Part shown: piece by piece, positions 25,625 through 34,500 of the stretch | Layout: each line of letters begins with the position of its first letter | Position numbering within the stretch: position 1 is the first letter of the stretch | Assembly (NCBI GenBank): GCA_039720395.1 | Contig: CM077833.1 | Span: 10,725,133 to 10,789,132 of the forward strand | Direction of reading: 5' to 3' | Source: Liquidambar formosana | Taxonomy: Eukaryota; Streptophyta; Magnoliopsida; Saxifragales; Altingiaceae | DNA length: 64,000 bases | Program-made: the position numbers and the translations under genes | The notes under the pieces: generated by a model | Told to the model about the DNA's origin: nothing | The model's database searches: none | Seen by the model: only the letters and a program-made list of their open reading frames with translations

Positions 25625-27967
25625 CTACGTTGAGGACCTAGTCGTGGACCGAGACAGCGATGTGGGTGCCAAACACGCACCCAACGCTCTTTCCAAGTTA
25701 TTTACAATCTCAGTCATCGACGGTCGATCTCGCCCTTCTAGGCTTACACAATCCGCCGCCAAATACCCTACGTATGCCACTGCCTCTATCTCATACGGCG
25801 TCGGAGGTGGCACATTTGGGTCTAATACCCTATGGATTTCATCTTGAACAATGTATGGCACAACAAAATCCACCACATTCCTCGGCACTCCGTTCTCGTT
25901 CCGATGGATCGCCTTGTACCCGGACAATAACTCTAACAATACTACTCCAAAGCTGTATACATCGCTCTTTGTACTTAATTGTTGAAGCCTGTAGTACTCT
26001 GGATCCATGTACCCAACGGTCCCAGCTGCGTGTAACGAAAGGTGCGACTCCTCCTCGTTGGGGCCCATCAAGGATAGTCCAAAATCGGAGACCTTAGCTG
26101 TCCAAGTGGCGTCGAGCAATATGTTGGATGACTTGACTGTCCCTATGGATGATTGGTGGAACAGCATACACGTGTAGATACTCGACCCCTCGAGCCGCGT
26201 CTAGAGCTACCTTGAGACGTGCGGCCCATGACATGAGAGGCGAGCTCTGGAGCTTGTGAAGATGGTCGTGGAGGGTGCCGTTGTTCATGTACTCGTAGAC
26301 CAACACGAGCTCGTTGTAGTCTTCGCAAAACCCCAGTAGGGGGACGAGGTTCTTGTGATTGAGGCGAGAAAGGAATTCGAGCTCGTTGAGGAATGCGTGG
26401 TCTTTGTCCTCCTGGCGCTTGATGCCATATGCGTATGACGAAGTGGATGATATTTCAGCTCGCTTAATAGCCACTTCTCGCCCGTCTTCTAGTTTGGCAT
26501 GGTACACTGAGCCAAAGCTGCCTGTTCCGATCTTGTGATCCTCCGAGAAATTCTCGGGTGGCTTCGAGAAGAACTTGCAGAGAGAATTCTTCCAAGTGAC
26601 GTCCATTACCACCCAGGCTAACTAATTGGCTTAGCCGCTTTTCCAGAACCGGTCGTGGTGCTGCTGGTTGAGCTTGTGGAACCTGTCGTCGTTGGCTTGA
26701 ACCACGTTCAAGTTCAGGGTCATCCAAGGGCCCTGAATCATGTACCCGGCATACTCTCCCCGAGCAATATCGAAATAGAAAGAAACAGACCACAATCAAC
26801 AAAGACAAGGACCCCACGCAACCTACCACAAAGAAAGCCACCATTTTCCTATTCCACCGCGTGAAACCCTCTTGAGGAGGCGGCGGTGCCGGAGGCGGCG
26901 ACGGCATCGTAATGGGTGGAGTTTCACCAGAAGGTACCGGTTCACAAGGTAGGCAAATATCTCCTTGCTCACAAAAGTGACCAGAATAAGGCAACGGACG
27001 GCATGGACATTTACTTCTACATGACCCAGGCAATACATTCTTGAAAACCATGAAATTTGAGTCAAAAATTTCATGGCCCCAACAAAACAGGGAGTAATTC
27101 CTTAACTCAATTCCACAGAAAATGCTGCGCTTTGCTTCAATCGCTATAAATTTGGTCTCCCTCAAACTTTCTGGTACATCGAAATTATTGTCTCCCCAAC
27201 AAGCAACTGTTTCATTACGCTGTAGACCGCAACTCCGGTTTTCCCCCAATGCCAGTGATATGAACTCACCTTGTGGTTGCTTACCCACCATTGGCCCCCA
27301 ACAATCCAATCTACCATTCAAAGAAATGGCACACGCATGACGGAATCCAGCCTGCAACCGCACTGTAATTCCCGCTGGGCACATCACGAACAACTCTAGT
27401 AATATTATCTCCAAAGCACCTAACCTTTCCGGTTTCTGATAAACCACACACGAAATTTTCACCCACAGCGATGCTCGAGAAGTTCTGAGGCCTGGGAGTG
27501 ACGAATCTCCTCCATTGCCTCCATTGCCAGCATTCTAGGTGGCTAGTCCCATTAACTAGACCACAAATGTGTGAATTTCCGGCATCGAGATCAGAGAGAG
27601 CTGGGCCACGGTAGATCCGTTTATGGTCCATGGCAGTACCGTCGGCAGAAAATCTCCAGCAACTCATAATTGTGGTGGAAGAGGTCAAAACACATAGGAA
27701 TCCATCTCCAGCCACGATGCTAGAACTCGATGTAGTCATGGAATTCACGGGAATTTGAATTCCATGGGGAAAGCTGTTACAGTTGAGAAATGATTGGTGG
27801 TGAGTGGACTGTATTAATGCACAAATCAAGATTTGATTAGTTTGATTAGAATTAGTTTCAGAGATTGATACAGTGGAGAGTGAAGAAATTAATGGAATAC
27901 AAGAAAGCAAATGGAAGAAGGTAACCAGGAAGAAGAGAGTGGAGAAGTTTTTAAGCAGAAGAGCCAT
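25625..27967 (-). CDS. CCR4: CRINKLY4-related receptor-like kinase (CCR4 type), 3 frameshifts
   Basis: A single-exon gene for a plasma-membrane receptor-like Ser/Thr kinase of the CRINKLY4 family. In order it has a hydrophobic signal peptide (first ~30 residues), Crinkly (RCC1-like) repeats with CWR.S, CGL and CWG motifs, a short Cys-rich TNFR-like module (CRSKCPCRPLPYSGHFCEQG), a Pro-rich linker, a transmembrane helix near residues 375-400, and a kinase domain from about 480. The kinase shows GTGSFGSVY, VAIKRAE, IIHRD, KSSNILL, DFGLS and DPEYY. The short Cys-rich module and overall length (779 codons without the extra bases) fit CCR4 rather than ACR4. Single extra bases near 27351, 26554 and 26137 break the frame, the last inside the HRD catalytic loop. 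No other stop or deletion is seen. The family acts in epidermal and root cell signalling; this paralogue's ligand is not known. Confidence 0.85.
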
Positions 27968-29060
27968 AGAAATTATTGGAAGGTTTTGAAACTTTCATTG
28001 TGGGAAAAGAAAGAAGGAGGTGATTTGTAGAATTGATTATTGGAATATGGGTTGGGTCATTTTTAAGCAGAGAAGCAGCAAAAGAAGAAGAAAACGCGGT
28101 TTGGCTGGGAGAGTTTGTGAGGACCAAAGACTAAGTCATTCGAAAAAGGCTTTTATCAAGTGGAGCGTGTGGTCAAGAGTTGAAACTAAAGCAAATACAC
28201 AACTAGTCCAACTTTTAAAAATTCAATATGACAAACTTGGCGACACTTCAAAAACTCGGCCGAGTTACATGAATCGAAACTGAAATACTTCGACCATATG
28301 AGCAGCTAAAAACTCAGTGCCACTTTTTTGTTTTTTAAAAATCTTTTTTGACATCCAAACCTTTTAACTAGACTAATGCCCTGTATTTAAGTATCCTAAT
28401 CGTCAATCTACATTAGTTAACGTTTTGCATTAGTTTAGTTTATAGCTGACTTTAAGGGAATACAAGAAGCTGAACGTTGGAATTTCTGTTTCATTCAGAC
28501 ATAAGTCTCAAAGAGCATTAATGAATCATTAATTTGAGTTTAACTCAGTTCCAATCTGACTCGTCTTTTCTTGGTTGCATGGTTTAAAAATTTTAATTGA
28601 AAAAATCAAATTAACCTTTCCATTAAAATATATCAAATTCACCTTCTTTTTTTTGGATTTTGTTTTTAATATTTAAAATCTTACTTTTTCTTGGCTAATA
28701 TTAAACAATATTCCCCAATGAAAGAGCTTCTATTTTAGGAACAGTAACATTTTCCTCAAAATATATTTACATTTTTAATCTTTACTTTATTTATACTCCA
28801 CCTTATTATTTGTTTCTATAATTATTCCAGGCTAGTGTAACTAACACATTAAATCTAGTGGGGTCTATAGCACACACAATAACTTTTACTCCCTTTGCCC
28901 CACTTTGTTTGATAACAATTTTCATTGTGCCAAATGACACGAGAACACACACCCAGACACGCACCCAGACACACACCCATGTGGAGTCGAAACCAAGACC
29001 TCTGCAAATCCTGCACCCTTATTGGGATGAGACATGCCACATGACAATGTAGTAAATATC
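27968..29060. other. Upstream region of CCR4-like gene; intergenic
   Basis: The first several hundred bases next to 27967 should hold the 5' UTR and promoter of the minus-strand kinase, but no TATA box can be assigned with confidence. An ACAC/CCAGACAC repeat occurs at about 28946-28980. No gene. Confidence 0.4.
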
Positions 29061-30368
29061 TGTTGTCCTAAGTGAACAACCTTAGAAAGAGGATCAATAG
29101 GGTTGTAGCTAATAATAGACTTTCATGCAATCTCCAAAAACAATAATCACAATTATATGAAAATCACAAAGCAATCAAGAGTATATGTAAAAGTTAGAGA
29201 GAGAAATTGCAAAAGATGATATTAACGAGGTTTAGCTTTCCTGCGTACGTTTTCACCTTAAGAGCTCGCTTGAGGATTCCATAATTCACTATAACAATTT
29301 TCTTGAGAGTGGAGATCAAACGTAACCTTTACAAATACATAAGTGTTCTTCACCAACACTTGCACAAAGGCACTCTTCAAGTGTTACAAATCTAGGGTTC
29401 TCTCAACCCTTGAATACAAGAATGATTTGAATTGTTTTGTGTACAAGGAGCTCTCTTAAAGAGTAGATTACATAGTAGTAAAATCACACTCAACTATTAA
29501 TTGATCACAATAAAAACTCACTTGAGATTTGTAGGCTTAAATGAGAATAACAATGAATGCTTTTGTTTGATACTCAATGAATGTTCATAAATGAGCTAAA
29601 TACTTGTTCTAATAGCCCTTGGGTCCAATATGATTGTTCAGTAGTACTAAATGCCAGGAAAAGAGGTTTGGTGGGTATTAATGCTCAAATGGCAGTTTAA
29701 AAAACTAGCCGATATGTTTTGTCCCAATAGTTTCGGACATCTTAATGTAGTTTCAAATGTTTGAAAATTTTAGAGAACATTTTTAAGGCAAAAGGAATTT
29801 TGACAACTTGGATGTTCAAAAGTGGACTTGGACGTCTGAAAGTGCCTTTTGGACGTCCAAAAATTCCAGAGGATGATAAAATCTATTTATAACTTTTGCT
29901 CATCTTAAATAACTTTTAATCGTCTAATGACCATTTGGACATCTGAAAGTATTCTTGGATGACTAAAATCCTAGTTTTCAAAAAATGAAGATTTTGCAAA
30001 TAATTGTCCAAAAGCTTGGGATTTAGTCTAATGGCTTGTAAGGTCATTTTGTCATTAAATTTGGTCTATGTGGACCTTACCCAATGTATGCAGATGATAA
30101 AGAGCCTTTAAATCTTAAGTGAGCAAAGATTGAAACTATCTTACATAAAAGCATTAGACCTTACCTAATGGTTGATTTCCATGATTGTGAAGAAGTTGAA
30201 TTTGCTTCCATAAAGTGCATAGCTGACTTGAGGCTTCTTGAGCCAATATGTGAAGTTAATAACCTTGATACATGTCTTGGCAAAATTTCACTTGTCATTA
30301 AACGCTTGGGCAAAACATCTTTACTTTGTTAACATCAAATACATGAGATTGAACCCTTGGGGCCAACA
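29061..30368 (-). mobile_element. Solo LTR, reverse orientation, TSD ATATC
   Basis: It starts TGTTGTCCTAAG and ends GGGGCCAACA. It is flanked by a perfect 5-bp target duplication ATATC (29056-29060 and 30369-30373). Internal blocks, such as the one around 29230-29290 with AACGAGGTTTAGC and GAGCTCGCTTGAGGATTC, are reverse complements of blocks in the LTR at 34501-36003. No internal retrotransposon sequence adjoins it, so it is a solo LTR left by LTR-LTR recombination. The TGTTGG...ACAACA ends suggest a Ty1/copia-type family (inference). Confidence 0.8.
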
Positions 30369-30391
30369 ATATCTCACTTTAAAATACGTGC

Positions 30392-30395
30392 ATAG
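30392..30395. repeat. Target-site duplication ATAG (left)
   Basis: ATAG precedes the 5' LTR and is repeated at 33437-33440 after the 3' LTR, marking the insertion boundary. Confidence 0.7.
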
Positions 30396-30468
30396 TGACA
30401 CGGCCCGCGCGCGAGAATGACCCATGGAGGGGTTTTATAGTGGGAAGTGGCAACTCTCTTGCTTGGTA

Positions 30469-30630
30469 GAAGATTCTAGAGTTCTCCAGGAGACTCTAGC
30501 CTTGTACATATGTAGAAGATTCTAGAATAGGTTCTAGAATAGGATTTATCTAGAGAATTCCAATTGAGGAGGTGGAGGAAGCTTCTAGAGTATGCTCTAG
30601 AACTCTCCTTACAATTATTACATTCTAGAA
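30469..30630 (+). promoter_or_regulatory. Cluster of heat-shock-element-like motifs in LTR
   Basis: The block holds several GAA/TTC arrays spaced by two bases. One perfect trimer (GAAGATTCTAGAA, 30515-30527) is followed four bases later by TTCTAGAA. Further copies lie at 30469-30484 (GAAGATTCTAGAGTTC), 30578-30590 (GAAGCTTCTAGAG) and 30623-30630 (TTCTAGAA). nGAAnnTTCnnGAAn is the binding site of heat-shock transcription factors, and the cluster sits 16-180 bases upstream of the TATA box. Heat-driven transcription is inference by analogy with ONSEN in Arabidopsis. The same cluster recurs in the 3' LTR (about 32993-33154). Confidence 0.65.
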
Positions 30631-30645
30631 TAGTCCATAGGAGCC

Positions 30646-30654
30646 TATAAATAG
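30646..30654 (+). promoter_or_regulatory. LTR TATA box
   Basis: TATAAATAG lies 16 bases after the last heat-shock-like motif and about 318 bases before the ORF start. It is the likely core promoter of the element. Confidence 0.7.
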
Positions 30655-30914
30655 AGGGAGGCCTCATTTGGCCGAACCAACTAGGAAGAACTAGAAGGAA
30701 TCCAAGCATTGTAGCTCTTGAGTGTTGTAAAGCTTTCATAGTGCAATACAAGTTTCCTTTCCACAAAGTGTTCGAGTGTGGTTTCCTTCTTTGTGTGGTT
30801 TCCTTCTTTCCTAGCTTGGTGGTGCGCTTGAAGGCTTACTTAAGGGTTCACGAGTAGGGCGTGAAGCTTAAGTGCCGCACGGGTGTTGGGTCGAAACATC
30901 GAGCCCGTGACAGT

Positions 30915-30927
30915 TGGTATCAGAGCC
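30915..30927 (+). promoter_or_regulatory. Primer binding site, initiator Met-tRNA
   Basis: TGGTATCAGAGCC starts two bases after the 5' LTR and is complementary to the 3' end of initiator methionine tRNA, the usual primer for Ty3/gypsy elements. Confidence 0.9.
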
Positions 30928-30963
30928 AAAGTTACGAGGAATGTGACTACGGCAAAGGCGGCG

Positions 30964-32922
30964 ATGGCGAACACCTCTAACCTGACAGAGGAGCTTCTCA
31001 ACAAGGAACGGGAGGATGCTCGCAACACTGGCAGAGGCAGGAGGGACAAGTCGAAGGACGTGGTGTCATCTATGGAGGCACGGTTGGTCAGGATGGAGAC
31101 AGCCGTGGCTGACATTGCGATGCGGCTCGAGGAGGACGTCCCAAGTCAGGCAACCCTTGAAGGCATGGTGGAGGACCTTAAGGGTGAGATGTTGGGAGCC
31201 TTGAACTCCATGGCTGACAAACTTCGACAGGAGGTCCAAGGCCAATTGGATCGAGTGTTTGCGGAGCTAGCCTCATTCCGAGAGGAGATGAAGGAAATGA
31301 AGGGGGACTGGGCACTTTGCAAGGAGGCAGTGGTTAATCGGGCACACATGGTACGTGGGGCGCCGAAGATAGAGGCTCCAAGGCCCAAGGCCTTTGATGG
31401 CAGGAGGGATGCAAAGGAGCTAGACACCTTCTTGTGGAACATCGAGAGATACCTCCGACACATGGGTGTGGAGGACGATGCAGGGAAAATCTCTACGGCT
31501 AGCTTGTTCCTCACCGACAACGCTCTCTTGTGGTGGCGTCGACGAAGCATGGAGATCGAGCAAGGTACGTTCACCCTTGAGACTTGGGAAGATTTTAAGA
31601 AAGATATTAAGTTACACTTCTACCCCGAGAATGCCCGCTTTGAAGCAAAAGAGAAGTTAAGATGGTTGAAGCAAACGGGCACTGTCCGGGAATATGTCGC
31701 GGAATATAGCAATCTCTTGTTCGAGATTCCGGACATTAGTGAGGAAGATAAGTTTGTGTTCTTTATAAGTGGGCTCCAACCTTGGGCAAGGCAAGAGCTG
31801 CAACGGCGTGGGGTGCAGAACTTGTCTTCGGCTATAGCGGCTGCGGAGTCACTTATAGAGTTCAAAAAGAGTGACAGGAGACCCAAGGGATGGGAGGATA
31901 GTGATAGCAATGGTGGGGGAGACAAGGATGTCGAGAGAAAGACGGAATCAAGGAGGCCATCCCCGAGAAGGGACTCGAGGGGAGATAAGGGCAAGGATCT
32001 GTCCAAGCCCAGGGCGTGCTACTTCTGTGATGGACCGCACTTCTTGAGAGACTGTCCTCAGAGGGCGGCCTTAAATGCTTTGGCGAAGCGGCATGAGGAG
32101 GAGGAAGAGACAACTGAAGAGGCAAGGGTGAGTTCTCTTCAGTTGCTCAATGCGGCAGAGGCCAAAGTGGAGAAACCAAAAGCTCCAACCAAGGGACTGG
32201 TATACGTCGACACGGTGGTGAAGGGGAAGACATCACGTGCCTTGGTTGATACGGGGGCGACACATAACTTCCTAGACGTAAAGGAAGCCAAGAGGTTGGG
32301 CGTGGAAGTCACTAAAGAGAAGGGATTGCTGAAGGCAATCAACTCAGCTGCCAAGCCGACGGAGGGTGTAGCTTATGGGGTGAAGCTATACATCGGCGCG
32401 TGGAGTGGGTTGGTCGACTTCTCGGTGACACATATTGACGACTATCCAATGGTGCTTGGGATGGACTTCTTTGACAAGGTAAAGGCTTTCCCTATTCCCT
32501 ATGCCAATAGCTTGTGCATAGCAGAAGAAGGAATGTCTTGTACGGTGCCGATGATCCGACAAGCCAATACCAAGTCGAAGAAGATAATGGCCATGCAGCT
32601 CTCGGACAAGGGGGAGACGACGTACTTGGCGACTTTGAAGGAAAAAGGGACTTCCCAAAAGTCGGCGCAAGTCATACCCAAGGAGCTGCCGAAGAAACTA
32701 CCATTCCAGGGAAAGGAAGTGGATGATATTCTGGCAGAAGGCGTAGTGCACAGGAAGGGAATGCTAGAATATACAGAGTACCTGGTGAAGTGGAAGGGAC
32801 TACCAGAGTCCAAGGCGAGTTGGGAACGAGAAGAGTCCTTGTGGCGTTATAGCGATCACATCAAGCGGTTCAAGGTGCGATTGCGCGACGAGGACGTCGC
32901 AGGATTGGGTAGGGGAGAATGA
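30964..32922 (+). CDS. Gag-zinc knuckle-protease-chromodomain polyprotein
   Basis: One uninterrupted ORF of 652 residues from ATG 30964; an in-frame ATG at 30883 lies in the LTR and is less likely. In order: a Glu/Lys-rich coiled-coil region; a retrotransposon Gag core (ALLWWRRR, TWEDFKKDI, then a KEKLRWLKQTGTVREYV stretch); a basic linker; a CX2CX4HX4C zinc knuckle (32017-32055); an aspartic protease with DTGATHNF at 32248 and a VLGMDFF motif; a short KELPKKLP segment that normally precedes the reverse transcriptase; then from 32716 a chromodomain (EYLVKWKGLPESKASWE). Reverse transcriptase, RNase H and integrase are missing without loss of frame. The chromodomain normally ends integrase and directs insertion to marked chromatin. 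The TGA stop is the first three bases of the 3' LTR. Confidence 0.9.
   Translation: MANTSNLTEELLNKEREDARNTGRGRRDKSKDVVSSMEARLVRMETAVADIAMRLEEDVPSQATLEGMVEDLKGEMLGALNSMADKLRQEVQGQLDRVFAELASFREEMKEMKGDWALCKEAVVNRAHMVRGAPKIEAPRPKAFDGRRDAKELDTFLWNIERYLRHMGVEDDAGKISTASLFLTDNALLWWRRRSMEIEQGTFTLETWEDFKKDIKLHFYPENARFEAKEKLRWLKQTGTVREYVAEYSNLLFEIPDISEEDKFVFFISGLQPWARQELQRRGVQNLSSAIAAAESLIEFKKSDRRPKGWEDSDSNGGGDKDVERKTESRRPSPRRDSRGDKGKDLSKPRACYFCDGPHFLRDCPQRAALNALAKRHEEEEETTEEARVSSLQLLNAAEAKVEKPKAPTKGLVYVDTVVKGKTSRALVDTGATHNFLDVKEAKRLGVEVTKEKGLLKAINSAAKPTEGVAYGVKLYIGAWSGLVDFSVTHIDDYPMVLGMDFFDKVKAFPIPYANSLCIAEEGMSCTVPMIRQANTKSKKIMAMQLSDKGETTYLATLKEKGTSQKSAQVIPKELPKKLPFQGKEVDDILAEGVVHRKGMLEYTEYLVKWKGLPESKASWEREESLWRYSDHIKRFKVRLRDEDVAGLGRGE
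32907..32919 (+). promoter_or_regulatory. Polypurine tract
   Basis: GGGTAGGGGAGAA lies directly before the 3' LTR and also encodes the last residues of the ORF. Confidence 0.75.
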
Positions 32923-33436
32923 CACGGCCCACGCGCGAGAATGACCCATGGAGGGGTTTTATAGTGGGAAGTGGCAACTCTCCTGCTTGGTAGAAGATTC
33001 TAGAGTTCTCCAGGAGACTCTAGCCTTGTACATATGTAGAAGATTCTAGAATAGGTTCTAGAATAGGATTTATCTAGAGAATTCCAATTGAGGAGGTGGA
33101 GGAAGCTTCTAGAGTATGCTCTAGAACTCTCCTTACAATTATTACATTCTAGAATAGTCCATAGGAGCCTATAAATAGAGGGAGGCCTCATTTGGCCGAA
33201 CCAACTAGGAAGAACTAGAAGGAATCCAAGCATTGTAGCTCTTGAGTGTTGTAAAGCTTTCATAGTGCAATACAAGTTTCCTTTCCACAAAGTGTTCGAG
33301 TGTGGTTTCCTTCTTTGTGTGGTTTCCTTCTTTCCTAGCTTGGTGGTGCGCTTGAAGGCTTACTTAAGGGTTCACGAGTAGGGCGTGAAGCTTAAGTGCC
33401 GCACGGGTGTTGGGTCGAAACATCGAGCCCGTGACA
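32920..33436 (+). repeat. 3' LTR (517 bp)
   Basis: Same length as the 5' LTR, with an A for G near 32931 and a C for T near 32983. It ends CCCGTGACA and is followed by ATAG, the target duplication. Confidence 0.92.
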
Positions 33437-33440
33437 ATAG

Positions 33441-34500
33441 GCAAAGTGGCTCAAACAATTTAGTATAGAGAGTATTATGTTCATTGATGTAGGGTAGACA
33501 ATGACCTTATCTGTATAAGAGGATTAGTGGAACTAAACTATGGGATATCCCTATTGACAATACATACATACATACATTTAAAGAATTGATAAGATGAGCA
33601 CGTGCTGATATAGGATTATATATATTAGCCCAACCTTGCTTATCTAACCATTCAATGGTGACACAGTTGATCTTGCGAATGAGGGGCATTACGACTTAAA
33701 AACTCCAAAATGAGTGGAGCGACCTGCGTGTTTCCTCCTTTGGCCCTTTTCATTCCCACTTGCCTTCATGAAAAAGGAATCTCCATATTTGGAACCACAT
33801 CAAAAGGAGGCACCAACGAAACAAACACCATCGATGAGGAGTTGATTGCGAACCATTGGCAAAACATGTACTAATTGTTTTATTTTGTTTTGCTTTTTTT
33901 CCCCCTAGTTTTTTTCTTTCAAAATCAAGATCTAAAATCTAATGGTTGGATATCCTCCATCTCGCTAAGGAGAAGAAGATGGGGAAGTTGGCTGTTGTGC
34001 CTAGGAGAGGGAAAACACAGGTTTGTTTAGATAGAAAAATAAAATAATAAAAAATAAAACCATGATTTACCTCGACATCCACAAACTGTATATTTCCAGA
34101 ATGTCATTGGTGACGCTTGCTGATATAGAGGATGGTCGGAATGGATGGTGCTTAAATCTAGGTTTTTAGTTTCCCCCTTCGTGCTTGATGGAGGCGTGGT
34201 GTTGACTCCCCATTTTGTACCACCTAACATTTCAGACCACTTTTGAACCTAATGATGAAGGGTGGTGTCAAATAGAACTATTACAAGTAAATCCCAAAAA
34301 GGACCAACACGATCATAGCTCAATTCAGCACAAAGTCATGACCCATGATCATATGTGCATCACCCAAAATCTCCACAATCTCCTATTTCAGCATTTTCTT
34401 CCTTACCATATGGGGATGGAGCCTCAATGCCAGCCATCTTGTGGCGGTTGAAACCCTAGTTACCTCGAAAACAAACTCTAATACTCCCCTATAAATACCT
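33441..34500. other. Intergenic
   Basis: AT-rich sequence with no gene recognised. An ACGTGCTGATATA motif at about 33600-33612 is related to the MITE terminus at 5419-5564. Confidence 0.45.

Larger units (their letters stand above)
30396..30912 (+). repeat. 5' LTR (517 bp)
   Basis: TGACACGGCCC...CCCGTGACA. It contains the promoter (heat-shock-element cluster and TATA box) and runs to the primer binding site. It differs from the 3' LTR at two positions found by eye. Confidence 0.92.
30396..33436 (+). mobile_element. Compact non-autonomous Ty3/gypsy chromovirus derivative, intact
   Basis: A 3041-bp element with two 517-bp LTRs, target duplication ATAG, a Met-tRNA primer site, one intact ORF and a polypurine tract. 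The LTRs differ at two positions that I could find (near 30407/32931 and 30459/32983), so insertion is recent. The single ORF encodes Gag, zinc knuckle, protease and chromodomain. Reverse transcriptase, RNase H and integrase are absent, so mobility would need those enzymes from a related autonomous copy. Gag-bearing elements of this build are known in plants as TR-GAG elements; a protease plus chromodomain in the same frame is an unusual addition. It inserted 28 bases from the end of the solo LTR at 29061-30368. Confidence 0.9.

Noticed and set aside
30476..30766. A 96-codon minus-strand frame repeated exactly at 33000-33290
   Set aside because: It lies wholly inside the two LTRs and is duplicated only because the LTRs are near-identical; no protein-family similarity.
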